A stretch of 40,711 bases of DNA from Hyphomicrobiales bacterium (lineage in GTDB: Bacteria; Pseudomonadota; Alphaproteobacteria; Rhizobiales; Rhizobiaceae), in NCBI GenBank assembly GCA_900472785.1, contig UCJH01000068.1, positions 1-40,711 of the forward strand, given 5' to 3'. The notes below the pieces were generated by a model that worked only from the letters and a program-made list of their open reading frames with translations, had not been told where the DNA came from and did no database searches. Positions 30,990-40,482 of the stretch are shown in pieces. Every line of letters starts with the position of its first letter. The stretch's first letter is position 1. The translations under genes were made by a program, and so were the position numbers.

Positions 30990-32865
30990 CCCCGATCTCG
31001 TCGAGCACCGCCGGATCGTCGATGGTTGCCGGCATTGTCCAGTCGAGACCGTCGGCGATTTTCTGCATGGTGCCGCGCAGCACCTTACCGGAGCGGGTCT
31101 TCGGCAGGCGCTTGATGCACATCACCGTTTTGAACGCGGCGACCGGGCCGATCCGTTCGCGCACCAGCGCCACGACCTCCCGCTCGATCTCGATGGTTTC
31201 ACGGGAAACATTTGCATTGAGCACGAGAAAACCGGCCGGCACCTGACCCTTGATCGCGTCGTGAATGCCGATCACCGCGCATTCCGCCACATCCGGATGG
31301 CTGGCGCAGATTTCCTCCATGGAACCCGTGGAGAGCCTATGCCCTGCGACATTGATGATGTCGTCGGTGCGCGACATGATGAAGAGATAACCATCCTCGT
31401 CGATATAGCCGGCATCCGCCGTCTTGTAATAGCCTGGGAATTCCTCAAGACACGCGGTTCTGAACCGCTCGTCGGCGTTCCAGAACGTCGGCAGGCAGCC
31501 CGGTGGCAGCGGCAGGCGGATGACCACATTTCCCAGCACGCCTGTCCCGACCGGATGGCCCGCATCGTCGACAACCCGGATATCATGGCCGGGCATCGGC
31601 ACTGTTGCAGACCCATGCTTGACCGGCAGCAGGCCAAGGCCAAGCGGGTTGCCCGCAATCGGCCACCCTGTCTCCGTCTGCCACCAGTGATCGATCACCG
31701 GAATTTTCAGCACCGTCTCGGCCCAAGCCAGCGTATCGGGATCGGCGCGCTCGCCGGCGAGAAACAAAGCCCGAAGGCTGGAGAGGTCGTAGTTTTCGAT
31801 CAGGCGTGCCTGCGGATCTTCCTTGCGAATGGCGCGGAAAGCGGTTGGCGCCGTGAAAAGCACGCTGACACGGTGCTGCTCGACCACCCGCCAGAAAGCG
31901 CCGGCGTCCGGCGTGCCGACAGGCTTGCCTTCGTAGAGAACGGTGGTGTTGCCGCCCAGAAGCGGCCCGTAGGCGATATAGGAATGGCCGACCACCCAGC
32001 CGATATCGGACGCCGCCCAGAAAACCTCGCCCGGCCCGATCCCGTAGAAATTCCGCATCGACCATTGCAGCGCAACCATGTGACCGCCGGTGTCACGGAC
32101 GACGCCTTTTGGCTGGCCGGTCGTTCCCGACGTGTAGAGAATGTAGAGCGGATCGGTTGCCGCGAGCGGAACGCAGGGAATATCGACGCCCTTTGATTTC
32201 GCGGTTTCAACTTCCTGTAGAAAATCCAGATCACGCCCCGCCTTAAGCTCGGCCGGGCATTGCGGACGCTGCAAGACCAGACAATGGTCCGGCTTATGGC
32301 CGGCAAGGTCGATGGCCGCATCGAGCAGGGGTTTGTAGGGGATGACGCGACTGGTCTCGATGCCGCAACTGGCGGAGACGATCAGGCGCGGCGCGCAGTC
32401 GTCGATCCGCGTTGCCAGCTCGCTTGCGGCAAAGCCGCCGAACACCACCGAATGCACGGCCCCGATACGGGCGGCCGCCAGCATGGCGATGATCGCCTGC
32501 GGTATCATGGGCATATAAAGAATGATCCGGTCGCCCCGGGTAACGCCGCGCGCGAGATAGACCGCCGCAAGCGCCTGCACCTCCCGCAGCATTTGCCCAT
32601 AGGTCCAGTGCTTCACCCTGCCCGCAACCGGACTGTCGTAGATCAGCGCCACCCGGTCGCCGCAGCCGGCCTCGACATGGCGATCGATACAGTTGTGACA
32701 GGTGTTGGTCTCGGCCCCTGGAAACCAGCGGCCATAGACGCCTTGAGATGCGTCGAATGTAACGTCGGCCGGTCTGAACCAGTCGATTGCGCCGGCCGCC
32801 TCAGCCCAGAATGCTTGGGGATCCTGTTTCCACGCGGCATAGACCGCCGAATAGCTGCTCGCCAT
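30943..32865 (-). CDS. prpE: Propionyl-CoA synthetase
   Basis: PrpE activates propionate to propionyl-CoA by way of propionyl-AMP, feeding the methylmalonyl or methylcitrate route. The 640-residue protein is of the Acs/PrpE subfamily, with LYILYTSGTTGQPKGVVRDTGGH, the VFWAASDIGWVVGHSYIAYGPLL segment, IDHWWQTETGWPIAGN (GW where Acs has GG, typical of PrpE), YIDEDGYLFIMSRTDDIINVAGHRLSTG and PKTRSGKVLRG with catalytic Lys594. The ATG at 32865 follows GGGAGG; the GTG at 32871 falls in the ribosome site. It differs from the acs product at 26584-28536, so the strain has distinct acetate and propionate enzymes. Its 3' end overlaps the LysR gene. Confidence 0.93.
   Translation of the reverse strand: MASSYSAVYAAWKQDPQAFWAEAAGAIDWFRPADVTFDASQGVYGRWFPGAETNTCHNCIDRHVEAGCGDRVALIYDSPVAGRVKHWTYGQMLREVQALAAVYLARGVTRGDRIILYMPMIPQAIIAMLAAARIGAVHSVVFGGFAASELATRIDDCAPRLIVSASCGIETSRVIPYKPLLDAAIDLAGHKPDHCLVLQRPQCPAELKAGRDLDFLQEVETAKSKGVDIPCVPLAATDPLYILYTSGTTGQPKGVVRDTGGHMVALQWSMRNFYGIGPGEVFWAASDIGWVVGHSYIAYGPLLGGNTTVLYEGKPVGTPDAGAFWRVVEQHRVSVLFTAPTAFRAIRKEDPQARLIENYDLSSLRALFLAGERADPDTLAWAETVLKIPVIDHWWQTETGWPIAGNPLGLGLLPVKHGSATVPMPGHDIRVVDDAGHPVGTGVLGNVVIRLPLPPGCLPTFWNADERFRTACLEEFPGYYKTADAGYIDEDGYLFIMSRTDDIINVAGHRLSTGSMEEICASHPDVAECAVIGIHDAIKGQVPAGFLVLNANVSRETIEIEREVVALVRERIGPVAAFKTVMCIKRLPKTRSGKVLRGTMQKIADGLDWTMPATIDDPAVLDEIGVTLRERGFGRAAHPA
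31195..31210. promoter_or_regulatory. Degenerate parS-like site within prpE
   Basis: GGTTTCACGGGAAACA matches parS at 14 of 16 positions, but one mismatch lies in the central CACGTG core, so ParB binding is doubtful. It encodes VSRET in prpE, the same peptide that the perfect site encodes in rsmG. Confidence 0.25.
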
Positions 32866-32980
32866 TGCCACCTCCCACCGTCAACGATCCCACCGGCGCA
32901 GCCGGCCTCCCCTCCGGCCCGACAATAGAAGATGACCTCCCCAACGAGAAGCCCGACGAAAGCGCTAGGAAGGAATGCGA

Positions 32981-33640
32981 TCAACGCGTTCCGAAAATCG
33001 CCGACCCGACCCTGACGCTCGTTGCGCCGAACTGGATCGCGATCTCGAAATCACCGGACATGCCCATGGACAGGTTTTCCAGCCTGCAACGCGCCGCAAG
33101 CTTGGCCAGAAGTGCAAAATGTGGCCCGGGATTCTCGTCGGCAGGCGGGATGCACATGAGGCCTTCGACCTCGAGACCGATCTCATCACGGCAGAATATT
33201 ACAAAAGCTTCCGTGTCATCCGGCGCAATGCCGGCCTTCTGCGGCTCCAGTCCGGTGTTGACCTGCACATAGACGCGAACCGGTTTGTTCTGCCGACGGA
33301 TTTCATCGGCAACCGCCCGGGCAATCTTTTCGCGGTCGATCGTTTCGATGACATCGAAAAGGGCCACGGCGTCGGCAGCCTTGTTGGACTGCAGCGGGCC
33401 GATCAGATGCAGCTCGATCTCCGGCGTTTTGTCTTTCAGCAGGGGCCACTTCGATTGCGCCTCCTGAACGCGGTTTTCGCCAAAGACGCGCTGCCCGGCC
33501 GCAATCACGGGGCGGATGGCCTCGGCATCGAAGGTTTTTGACACGGCGACGAGTTGCGCTGAACCAGCGGCGCGGTTCGATCCGCTTTCACTGTCGCGAA
33601 TCCGGCTCACAACATCGTTCAATCGTGTTTCTACATCCAT
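32981..33640 (-). CDS. PLP homeostasis protein (YggS/PROSC family)
   Basis: This 219-residue protein has a single-domain alanine-racemase-like TIM barrel that binds pyridoxal phosphate. Family members control free PLP and amino-acid balance rather than catalyse a known reaction. The PLP lysine is Lys35 in LVAVSKTF. Further family signatures are [40 protein letters not shown] and [31 protein letters not shown] 33640 follows GGGAG at eight bases. The upstream in-frame extension to 33769 is not family sequence. It is divergent from leuS over 232 bases. The gene is often named yggS or, in plants and animals, PLPBP/PROSC. Confidence 0.95.
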   Translation of the reverse strand: MDVETRLNDVVSRIRDSESGSNRAAGSAQLVAVSKTFDAEAIRPVIAAGQRVFGENRVQEAQSKWPLLKDKTPEIELHLIGPLQSNKAADAVALFDVIETIDREKIARAVADEIRRQNKPVRVYVQVNTGLEPQKAGIAPDDTEAFVIFCRDEIGLEVEGLMCIPPADENPGPHFALLAKLAARCRLENLSMGMSGDFEIAIQFGATSVRVGSAIFGTR

Positions 33641-33813
33641 GCCTGCACTCCCGGTCCATCTGCGGATGCCATCCGCTTCCGACCGATTATGGGATAATGC
33701 CCGCACTGCCAAGCGGAACCTGCAGCCGACACCACGGGGACCGCAAAGTTTCGCCGCAAAATCCTTCAAAAACTTGACGCTACGGCTGTTTCATGGTGAA
33801 GGTCAGCCCCAAA

Positions 33814-33848
33814 TATACTGGCCCAGATATCGCGGGACGATTTCCCGC
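33814..33848 (+). promoter_or_regulatory. Candidate leuS -10 element and leader hairpin
   Basis: TATACT (33814-33819) is a good -10 hexamer, but the -35 region is poor. Between it and the leuS ATG, GCGGGA (33832-33837) pairs with TCCCGC (33843-33848) over a CGATT loop. This small hairpin could modulate translation. No T-box features are present. Confidence 0.3.
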
Positions 33849-33872
33849 ACAAACTTCCGGAACACCGAACAT

Positions 33873-36503
33873 ATGGCTACCGAACGTTACAATCCACGTG
33901 ATGCCGAGCCACGCTGGCAGCAGGAATGGGACAACAACAAGGTCTTCGAGACGGACAACGAAGACCCGCGCGAAAAATACTACGTGCTTGAAATGTTTCC
34001 CTATCCGTCCGGCCGCATCCATATGGGCCATGTCAGAAACTACGCGATGGGTGACGTCGTTGCTCGCTACAAACGCGCCCGCGGCTACAACGTGCTGCAT
34101 CCGATGGGCTGGGACGCTTTCGGCATGCCAGCGGAAAACGCGGCGATGGAGCGCGGCGTGCATCCGGCGGCCTGGACTTACCAGAACATCGCCTCAATGA
34201 AAGCGCAGTTGAAGGTCATGGGCCTGTCGCTCGACTGGTCGCGCGAGTTTGCCACCTGCGACGTCGAATACTATCAGCGCCAGCAGCACCTGTTCCTGGA
34301 TTTCCTCGACAAGGGCCTCGTCTACCGCAAGCAATCGAAGGTCAACTGGGATCCGGTCGATAACACCGTGCTTGCCAACGAACAGGTCATCGAAGGCCGC
34401 GGCTGGCGCTCCGGTGCGCTTGTCGAACAGCGCGAGCTGACGCAGTGGTTCTTCCGCATCACCGACTTCAGCCAGGATCTGCTGGATTCGCTGGATACGC
34501 TGGAGCATTGGCCGGAAAAGGTCCGCCTGATGCAGAAGAACTGGATCGGCCGGTCGGAAGGCCTGTCGATCCGCTGGGAAATCGTGCCCGGGACCGGGGC
34601 CGGCGAAGAAACGGAAGTCGCTGTGTATACCACCCGGCCGGATACGCTTTTCGGCGCGTCCTTCCTGGCGATTGCCGCGGATCATCCGCTGGCCAAGATG
34701 GCGGCTGAAAACAGCGCCGAAATCGACGCCTTCTGCGAAGAATGCCGCCGCGCCGGCACATCCCTGGCAGCGCTCGAAACCGCGGAGAAAAAGGGTATCG
34801 ACACCGGCATTCGCGTCTGGCATCCCCTCGATCCGTCCTGGGAACTGCCGGTCTACGTCGCCAATTTCGTGCTGATGGACTATGGCACCGGCGCGATTTT
34901 CGGTTGCCCGTCCGGGGACCAGCGCGACCTTGATTTTGCCCGCAAATACGATCTTCCGGTCATTCCGGTTGTCATGCCGAAGGATGGCGACGCCGCCACC
35001 TTCAGCGTCGAAAACGAGGCCTATATCGGCGACGGCGTGATGATCAACTCGCGCTTCCTCGACGGACTGACGATCGAGGATGCCTTCGAGCGCGTCGCCG
35101 AAAAGCTCGAGCAGACGACGATTGGCAGCGCACCGCAGGCCGAGCGCAAGGTGAATTTCCGTCTGCGCGACTGGGGCATTTCGCGCCAGCGCTACTGGGG
35201 TTGCCCGATCCCTGTCATCCATTGCGAGGATTGCGGCGTCGTTCCGGTGCCGAAATCCGATCTGCCGGTCAAGCTGCCGGAAGACGTGACCTTCGACAAG
35301 CCGGGCAATCCGCTCGACCGGCACCCGACCTGGCGCCATGTGGCCTGTCCGCAGTGCGGCAAGGATGCCCGACGCGAAACCGACACGATGGACACATTCG
35401 TGGATTCGTCCTGGTATTTCGCACGCTTCACGGCACCCTGGGAAGACAACCCGACCGATCCGAAGGTTGCCAGCCACTGGCTGCCGGTCGATCAGTATAT
35501 CGGCGGCATCGAGCACGCGATCCTGCACCTGCTCTATTCCCGTTTCTTCACCCGCGCCATGAAGGCCGTCGGCCATGTTGCGCTGGACGAGCCCTTCAAG
35601 GGCCTGTTTACGCAGGGCATGGTGGTTCACGAGACCTACAGCCGCGGCGAGGGCGCGCAACGGGAATGGATCACCCCGGCGGAAATCATCATCGTCGAAA
35701 ACGACGGCAAGAGACAGGCGACGCTGATCGAAACCGGCGAACCGATCGCCATCGGCTCGATCGAGAAAATGTCGAAGTCGAAGAAGAACGTTGTCGATCC
35801 CGATGACATCATCGCGTCCTATGGCGCCGATACGGCCCGCTTCTTCGTTCTTTCGGATTCTCCACCGGACCGCGACGTGATCTGGTCGGAAGCGGGCGTC
35901 GAAGGTTCGCACCGTTTCGTGCAACGCGTCTGGCGCCTGATTTCCGAGGCTGCGTCCGTCCTGAAGACGAGCGATGCTTCGCCGGCAAAAGACGGTGATG
36001 CGCTGCCGATCTCGCAGCTCGCCCACCGGACATTGCGCGCCGTACAGGCCGATTATGACAAGCTCGCCTTCAACAAGGCCGTCGCCCGGCTTTACGAGCT
36101 GGTGAACGCCCTTGCCGCGCCGCTGACGCAGGTTGCCGAAGGCAAGGCAAGCGCGGCGACCGTAGCAGCCATGAAGGATGCCACGGCGATCCTGATCAGC
36201 CTGATGGCGCCGATGATGCCGCATCTGGCAGAACAGTGCTGGGTCGAAATCGGCGGCGACGGGCTTATCGCCCAGAGGTCCTGGCCGATCTTCGACGAGG
36301 CGCTGGTGGCGGAAAACGAAATCACGCTTCCCGTGCAGATCAACGGCAAGAAGCGCGCGGATTTGACAATCGCGCGCGATGCGGATCAGACTGCCATTGA
36401 AAGTGCTGTTCTGGCCATTGACGCCGTCAAGGCCGCGCTGAACGGCCAGAACCCGAAGAAAATCATCGTCGTGCCGCAGAGGATCGTCAATGTCGTTGTT
36501 TGA
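33873..36503 (+). CDS. leuS: Leucyl-tRNA synthetase
   Basis: LeuS charges tRNA-Leu with leucine in the cytoplasm. The 876-residue class I synthetase shows the HIGH-type motif [11 protein letters not shown] (43-53), an editing (CP1) domain (about 225-420) and KMSKS at 632-636. The zinc-like region ([27 protein letters not shown]) and the DSSWYFARF motif lie at the expected places. The ATG at 33873 follows a weak CCGGAAC ribosome site. The frame is open 119 codons upstream, but that part is not family sequence. The end overlaps the lptE start by 14 bases, giving coupled leuS-lptE-holA expression. A small hairpin precedes the start. Confidence 0.98.
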   Translation: MATERYNPRDAEPRWQQEWDNNKVFETDNEDPREKYYVLEMFPYPSGRIHMGHVRNYAMGDVVARYKRARGYNVLHPMGWDAFGMPAENAAMERGVHPAAWTYQNIASMKAQLKVMGLSLDWSREFATCDVEYYQRQQHLFLDFLDKGLVYRKQSKVNWDPVDNTVLANEQVIEGRGWRSGALVEQRELTQWFFRITDFSQDLLDSLDTLEHWPEKVRLMQKNWIGRSEGLSIRWEIVPGTGAGEETEVAVYTTRPDTLFGASFLAIAADHPLAKMAAENSAEIDAFCEECRRAGTSLAALETAEKKGIDTGIRVWHPLDPSWELPVYVANFVLMDYGTGAIFGCPSGDQRDLDFARKYDLPVIPVVMPKDGDAATFSVENEAYIGDGVMINSRFLDGLTIEDAFERVAEKLEQTTIGSAPQAERKVNFRLRDWGISRQRYWGCPIPVIHCEDCGVVPVPKSDLPVKLPEDVTFDKPGNPLDRHPTWRHVACPQCGKDARRETDTMDTFVDSSWYFARFTAPWEDNPTDPKVASHWLPVDQYIGGIEHAILHLLYSRFFTRAMKAVGHVALDEPFKGLFTQGMVVHETYSRGEGAQREWITPAEIIIVENDGKRQATLIETGEPIAIGSIEKMSKSKKNVVDPDDIIASYGADTARFFVLSDSPPDRDVIWSEAGVEGSHRFVQRVWRLISEAASVLKTSDASPAKDGDALPISQLAHRTLRAVQADYDKLAFNKAVARLYELVNALAAPLTQVAEGKASAATVAAMKDATAILISLMAPMMPHLAEQCWVEIGGDGLIAQRSWPIFDEALVAENEITLPVQINGKKRADLTIARDADQTAIESAVLAIDAVKAALNGQNPKKIIVVPQRIVNVVV

Positions 36504-37014
36504 TACGTCCGCAAGAAGCCTTCGCCTGCTGGCTCTCTGCGGGCTTTCTCTTGGCCTCGGCGCGATATCAGGCTGCCAGGTCAAGCCGCTCTATGCCACC
36601 GGCACGCAAACGGCCGAAAAGCTCGCGTCGATCGAAATCTCCGATGCGGACGACCGCGTCGAGCAGGAAGTTCGCAACAGCCTGATCTTCCTGACCTCGG
36701 GCGGCGCCGGCGAACCGGAAAATCCGCAGTATCGCCTGGCGCTGAACGTGACCAGCCAGGTCAAGGGCGTGCTCTACGACCAGGAATCCGACACGGCCGG
36801 GGCCGGGCGGGTCTTGGTGCAGGCGGACTTCAACCTGTCGCGGGCGGATACGGGGGAGACCGTGAAATCCGGCAACCGCTCATCCGTCGCTCTCGTCGAC
36901 TTCCCGGTGCAGGAATTTGCCAAGCTGCGCGCCATTCGCGACGCGGAAAACCGCGCCGCACGGGAACTGGCGGAAGTCATCAGGGCCGATATCGCCTCCG
37001 CCCTCGGACGCTGA
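36490..37014 (+). CDS. lptE: LPS assembly lipoprotein LptE
   Basis: LptE is the outer-membrane lipoprotein that plugs the LptD barrel and helps insert lipopolysaccharide. The 174-residue product has a lipoprotein signal with lipobox ISGC (Cys29), then the typical CQVKPLYA segment and a mixed alpha/beta body of the LptE/RlpB fold ([18 protein letters not shown], ...[15 protein letters not shown] region around residues 140-150). The start ATG overlaps the leuS frame by 14 bases and has AGAGGA (36478-36483). It lies between leuS and holA, the same order as in most proteobacteria (leuS-lptE-holA), which strongly supports the call. Confidence 0.9.
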   Translation: MSLFDTSARSLRLLALCGLSLGLGAISGCQVKPLYATGTQTAEKLASIEISDADDRVEQEVRNSLIFLTSGGAGEPENPQYRLALNVTSQVKGVLYDQESDTAGAGRVLVQADFNLSRADTGETVKSGNRSSVALVDFPVQEFAKLRAIRDAENRAARELAEVIRADIASALGR

Positions 37015-37028
37015 GCGGACAATCTCTG

Positions 37029-38063
37029 ATGACCGAAATCAAATCGCACGAGTTTGATTCGTTCCTTCAGAGACCGCTCAAGGACAATCGCCTCTATATG
37101 ATTTACGGGCCGGATCGCGGCCTGGTTTCGGAACGCGCCGGGCTGATCGCGGCCAGGACCGGCGTCGCGATGGACGACCCGTTCTCGCTGATCAAGCTTG
37201 ATGCCTCCGATCTGCAGCAAAGCCCGGGCCGATTGCTCGATGAGGTCAATTCCATCGGCCTTTTCGGCGGCGACAAGCTCATCTGGGTTCGCGGCGCCGG
37301 CAGCGAAAAAGCGCTGATCGACGGTTTGCAGGTGCTCTCTCAGGAGCCGCCGGTCGGTAGTTATGTGATTATCGAGGCCGGCGATCTGAAAAAGGGGGCG
37401 GGCCTCAGGAAAATCGGCGAGACCGCGCGCTCCGTGGTCGCCGTGGCCTGCTACGCCGACGATGCGCGCGCAGTGAACGCACTGATCGACCATGAGCTTT
37501 CCCAGGAGAACCTAAAGATCACCCCCGCGGCCCGCGAGCGCCTGCAGGAGGCACTGGGTGGGGATCGCATCGCCTCCCGGAACGAAATTCGCAAACTGGC
37601 CCTCTATTGCAAGGGCTTGGGCACGATCGAGGACGAGCATGTCCAGGAGATCGTCGGCGATGCCAGCGCTATCTCGGTGGACGACGCCATCGATGCGGTT
37701 CTGAAGGGCGATGCCGACGGCCTGGTTCACGCCATCCAGAAGATCGTCACGTCGAAAACGCCGATCTTCCTCGTGCTGCAGGGTTGCCTGAAGCAGTTTC
37801 AGCTGCTCGACCTCATGCGGTCCGAAATGGACGACAAGCGCCTGCAACCGGCCCAGGTGACGGCAACGCTTGGTCGCCATCTGCACTTCCGACGCAAGCC
37901 GATCGTCGAGGCCGCGCTCAAAACATGGTCGGCAACCGCCATACAACGGGAACTCGGCCGACTTCAGGCGACGATTTTCCAGAGCCGGACACGGCAGGCT
38001 TTAGAAGAAAGCGCCGCACTGCAGGCCCTGCTCGCGATCACGCTGCAGTCGGCGCGACGCTAA
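37029..38063 (+). CDS. holA: DNA polymerase III subunit delta
   Basis: HolA is the delta subunit of the clamp loader: it opens the beta clamp during replication. The 344-residue protein has the AAA+-like N-terminal fold (LYMIYGPDRGLVSERAGLI, FGGDKLIWVRGAG), a central helical lid with EALGGDRIASRNEIRKLALYC, and the C-terminal collar domain (PIFLVLQGCLKQFQLLDLM, LARLQATIFQSRT-like segment). As expected for delta, the nucleotide-binding motif is degenerate. It follows lptE by 14 bases and converges on parB across a 50-base AT-rich gap. The function is well supported by motif order and by the conserved leuS-lptE-holA order. Confidence 0.95.
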   Translation: MTEIKSHEFDSFLQRPLKDNRLYMIYGPDRGLVSERAGLIAARTGVAMDDPFSLIKLDASDLQQSPGRLLDEVNSIGLFGGDKLIWVRGAGSEKALIDGLQVLSQEPPVGSYVIIEAGDLKKGAGLRKIGETARSVVAVACYADDARAVNALIDHELSQENLKITPAARERLQEALGGDRIASRNEIRKLALYCKGLGTIEDEHVQEIVGDASAISVDDAIDAVLKGDADGLVHAIQKIVTSKTPIFLVLQGCLKQFQLLDLMRSEMDDKRLQPAQVTATLGRHLHFRRKPIVEAALKTWSATAIQRELGRLQATIFQSRTRQALEESAALQALLAITLQSARR

Positions 38064-38113
38064 GAAGATCTAAGCTATTGAATAATATTAATTATCTATA
38101 GTAGAGCGCCGTC

Positions 38114-39001
38114 TCAGCGACGCTCGAGCAGCCGGCAGATTTCTTCAAGCTGATCGAGGGTCTTGTAGGCAATGCGGAGCTGGCCGCCCGAAACCTTGTG
38201 GTTCACCGTGACATCCAGCCCAAGGCTATCCGACAGCGTCCGCTCGAGCGCCAGCGTATCGGCATCCTTTTCCTGAGCCTTCGAAGCCTGACCGTAATTC
38301 GGATCATTCTGCGCACGAATATCGTTCTGCGCCAGACGTTCGGTATCGCGCACGGAAAGGCCCTTGGCGATGATCGAGCGGGCAAGCGTTACGGGATCGG
38401 ATGTCGGGATCAGCGCCCGCGCGTGCCCGGCCGACAGGGTACCCGACGAGAGCATATCGCGGACAGGTTCCGGCAGCTTCAAAAGCCGCAGGCTGTTGGC
38501 CACATGGCTGCGGCTCTTTCCGATGATCTCCCCAAGATCGTTCTGGGTATAGCCATGCTCGGCGATCAGCTGGTCATAGCCCATGGCTTCTTCCAGCGGG
38601 TTGAGATCCGACCGCTGGACATTCTCGACGATGGCGATTTCCAGAGCCGTGCGATCATCGACATCGCGGACGATGACTGGGATATCCGTAAAGCCCCCCA
38701 GTTGCGCCGCGCGCCAGCGGCGTTCCCCGGCGATAATCTCGTAGCGCTCATCGGCGATTGTGCGAACCACGACCGGCTGGACGATCCCGTGCTGACGGAT
38801 CGAGCTTGCCAGATCCTGCAACTCGCCCTCATCGAACGTCCGGCGGGGATTGCGGGGGTTGCGCGAGACGAATTCGATCGGAATCTTGCGATCGGCATTC
38901 ACCGCCGTCACCGGCGCTCCAGCTTGAACCGGCTGATCCATTTCGCCGATCAGCGCCGCAAGCCCGCGGCCCAGGCGTCGCCTTGAATTGTCGTCGTTCA
39001 T
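38114..39001 (-). CDS. parB: Chromosome partitioning protein ParB
   Basis: ParB is a CTP-dependent DNA clamp that loads at parS and spreads, driving origin segregation with ParA. The 295-residue protein has the ParA-interacting N-terminus RLGRGLAALIGE (9-20), the CTP-binding C-box GERRWRAA (92-99), a helix-turn-helix (YTQNDLGEIIGKSRSHVANSLRLLKLP) and a C-terminal dimerisation region. ATG 39001 is used. TTG 39037 (whose codon overlaps the parA stop as TTGA) would add 12 residues and cannot be excluded. Its likely target is the perfect parS at 40429-40444. It is transcribed with mnmG, rsmG and parA. Confidence 0.96.
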   Translation of the reverse strand: MNDDNSRRRLGRGLAALIGEMDQPVQAGAPVTAVNADRKIPIEFVSRNPRNPRRTFDEGELQDLASSIRQHGIVQPVVVRTIADERYEIIAGERRWRAAQLGGFTDIPVIVRDVDDRTALEIAIVENVQRSDLNPLEEAMGYDQLIAEHGYTQNDLGEIIGKSRSHVANSLRLLKLPEPVRDMLSSGTLSAGHARALIPTSDPVTLARSIIAKGLSVRDTERLAQNDIRAQNDPNYGQASKAQEKDADTLALERTLSDSLGLDVTVNHKVSGGQLRIAYKTLDQLEEICRLLERR

Positions 39002-39033
39002 GGTCTCACTCACACTATCGTTTCGGTCTCGAA

Positions 39034-39828
39034 TCAAGCAGCCTTGCGCTGCCGCTCCCGCTGGATGACTTCCGACGCCAGCTGGAGATAGGCCTGGCTA
39101 CCGGCGCACTTCAGGTCATAAAGAATAGCCGGTTTTCCGTAGGACGGCGCTTCCGACACACGAACATTCCGCGGAATGAGCGTGTGATAGACCTTTTCGC
39201 CGAGATGCAGACGCACATCGTTGACAACCTGTTGCGCCAGATTGTTGCGGGAATCGAACATGGTCAGCACGATACCCTGAATATCCAGCAACGGATTAAC
39301 CGAACGACGCACCTGATCGACCGTCTCGAGGAGCTGGCTGAGCCCTTCCAATGCAAAGAATTCGCATTGGAGCGGGACGAGGACGGAATGCGCAGCCGCC
39401 ATGGCATTCATGGTCAGCAAATTGAATGACGGCGGGCAATCGACAAGCACATAGGAATATCGCAGCGCAGCCGGCGCTTCAAGTGCTCGCTTCAGGCGAA
39501 ACACCCGGTTGCTCTCCTGCGAAATTTCCATTTCGATCCCGAGCAGATCCATGGTCGACGGGACAATCGATAGATTGGGCACGACAGTATCGAGGACGAT
39601 ATCCTCGATCCCATGCGATCCGATCATCAGCTCATAGGACGAAAGCTTGCGGTCTCGGCGCTGGATGCCAAGACCGGTGCTGGCGTTGCCCTGCGGGTCG
39701 AGATCGACAATCAGCACCTTCTCGCCGATCGCGGCCAGGGCGGTCGCGAGATTAATAGCCGTCGTGGTCTTGCCAACGCCGCCCTTTTGGTTCGCAATCG
39801 TAATAATACGGTTTTTTTCGCCCAACAT
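39034..39828 (-). CDS. parA: Chromosome partitioning ATPase ParA
   Basis: ParA is a Walker-type ATPase that forms nucleoid gradients to move ParB-parS complexes. The 264-residue product has the deviant Walker A KGGVGKTT with the signature lysine Lys15 and P-loop Lys20. Walker A' is VLIVDLDPQGN, Walker B is VLVDCPP, and the C-terminal arm (VRVSEAPSYGKPAILYDLKCAGSQAYLQLASEV) is as in chromosomal ParA/Soj proteins. The ribosome site before ATG 39828 is weak (CGGA), perhaps because rsmG is close and translation is coupled. It is 15 bases downstream of rsmG and 32 upstream of parB, matching the mnmG-rsmG-parA-parB block of Rhizobiales. Confidence 0.97.
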   Translation of the reverse strand: MLGEKNRIITIANQKGGVGKTTTAINLATALAAIGEKVLIVDLDPQGNASTGLGIQRRDRKLSSYELMIGSHGIEDIVLDTVVPNLSIVPSTMDLLGIEMEISQESNRVFRLKRALEAPAALRYSYVLVDCPPSFNLLTMNAMAAAHSVLVPLQCEFFALEGLSQLLETVDQVRRSVNPLLDIQGIVLTMFDSRNNLAQQVVNDVRLHLGEKVYHTLIPRNVRVSEAPSYGKPAILYDLKCAGSQAYLQLASEVIQRERQRKAA

Positions 39829-39843
39829 GCACTGATCCGCCGT

Positions 39844-40482
39844 TCACTGAATTTTCCGCGAAAGATTTGCGATTTCGAGAACAACAGAATCCGGCTCGAT
39901 GACGCTGGTATGTTTTACCAGATCAAACTGGAAGCGGCCAACGGCTTTGTCGATTTCCGCCTGATAATCCCGGCCTTTGTGGAAATAGGCCGTCACAGAT
40001 GGCTTTGAAATCATCCAACCAGCACAATATTCCAGCAACTGCGTCAAATCTGCCAGTGCCCGCGCAGAAATCGCATCGCAATGGGGAATGAGGTCAAACG
40101 CATGCTCGATTCGAACAGGATGAACGGAGCCCCGCGCGCCCGTTTCAGCAAGGGCAACGCGAAGAAACGCAGCCTTCTTGTTGTTGCTCTCAACCAGATG
40201 AACCCAACCATCATTGAGTTCGGCCAAACAGATTGCAGTGATAATGCCAGGAAATCCGCCACCGCTCCCCAGATCGATCCATTGTTTCGGACCCGGATGG
40301 ATCTGGAAAATCTGAATGCTATCGGCGATGTGCCGTTCCCACAAATGTTGTTTGGTTGAAGGGGCAACGAGATTGATCGTCTTGGCCCATTTTTGAAACA
40401 GACGGGAGAAGTGATCCAGCCTCTCTGCTGTTTCACGTGAAACACGCAATCCGTTTAGCGATTCCGGTAGACTCGCATTCAT
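39844..40482 (-). CDS. rsmG: 16S rRNA (guanine-527-N7)-methyltransferase
   Basis: RsmG (GidB) methylates G527 of 16S rRNA using SAM; loss gives low-level streptomycin resistance in other bacteria. The 212-residue protein has [22 protein letters not shown], the SAM-binding [13 protein letters not shown] (68-80), [20 protein letters not shown] and [16 protein letters not shown]. The start at ATG 40482 overlaps the stop of mnmG by four bases (ATGA), so translation is coupled. A perfect parS site overlaps codons 13-18, where it spells R-V-S-R-E-T, so this stretch serves both protein and chromosome segregation. Confidence 0.96.
   Translation of the reverse strand: MNASLPESLNGLRVSRETAERLDHFSRLFQKWAKTINLVAPSTKQHLWERHIADSIQIFQIHPGPKQWIDLGSGGGFPGIITAICLAELNDGWVHLVESNNKKAAFLRVALAETGARGSVHPVRIEHAFDLIPHCDAISARALADLTQLLEYCAGWMISKPSVTAYFHKGRDYQAEIDKAVGRFQFDLVKHTSVIEPDSVVLEIANLSRKIQ
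40429..40444. promoter_or_regulatory. parS: Perfect parS centromere site
   Basis: TGTTTCACGTGAAACA is the 16-bp perfect palindrome bound by ParB in many bacteria. It lies within the 5' coding part of rsmG, about 1.4 kb from the parB start, as expected for a ParB loading site. Confidence 0.95.

Noticed and set aside
33641-33872. T-box or other aminoacyl-tRNA-sensing leader before leuS
   Set aside because: No T-box core sequence or terminator/antiterminator pair; only one small hairpin.
34194-36584. Nearly 800-codon open frame antisense to leuS
   Set aside because: Shadow of leuS with shadow-type composition; leuS has all synthetase motifs in the sense frame.
38064-39828. parAB region considered as the replication origin
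   Set aside because: No cluster of DnaA boxes or AT-rich unwinding element was seen; only parS and parAB. The origin is probably near but outside.
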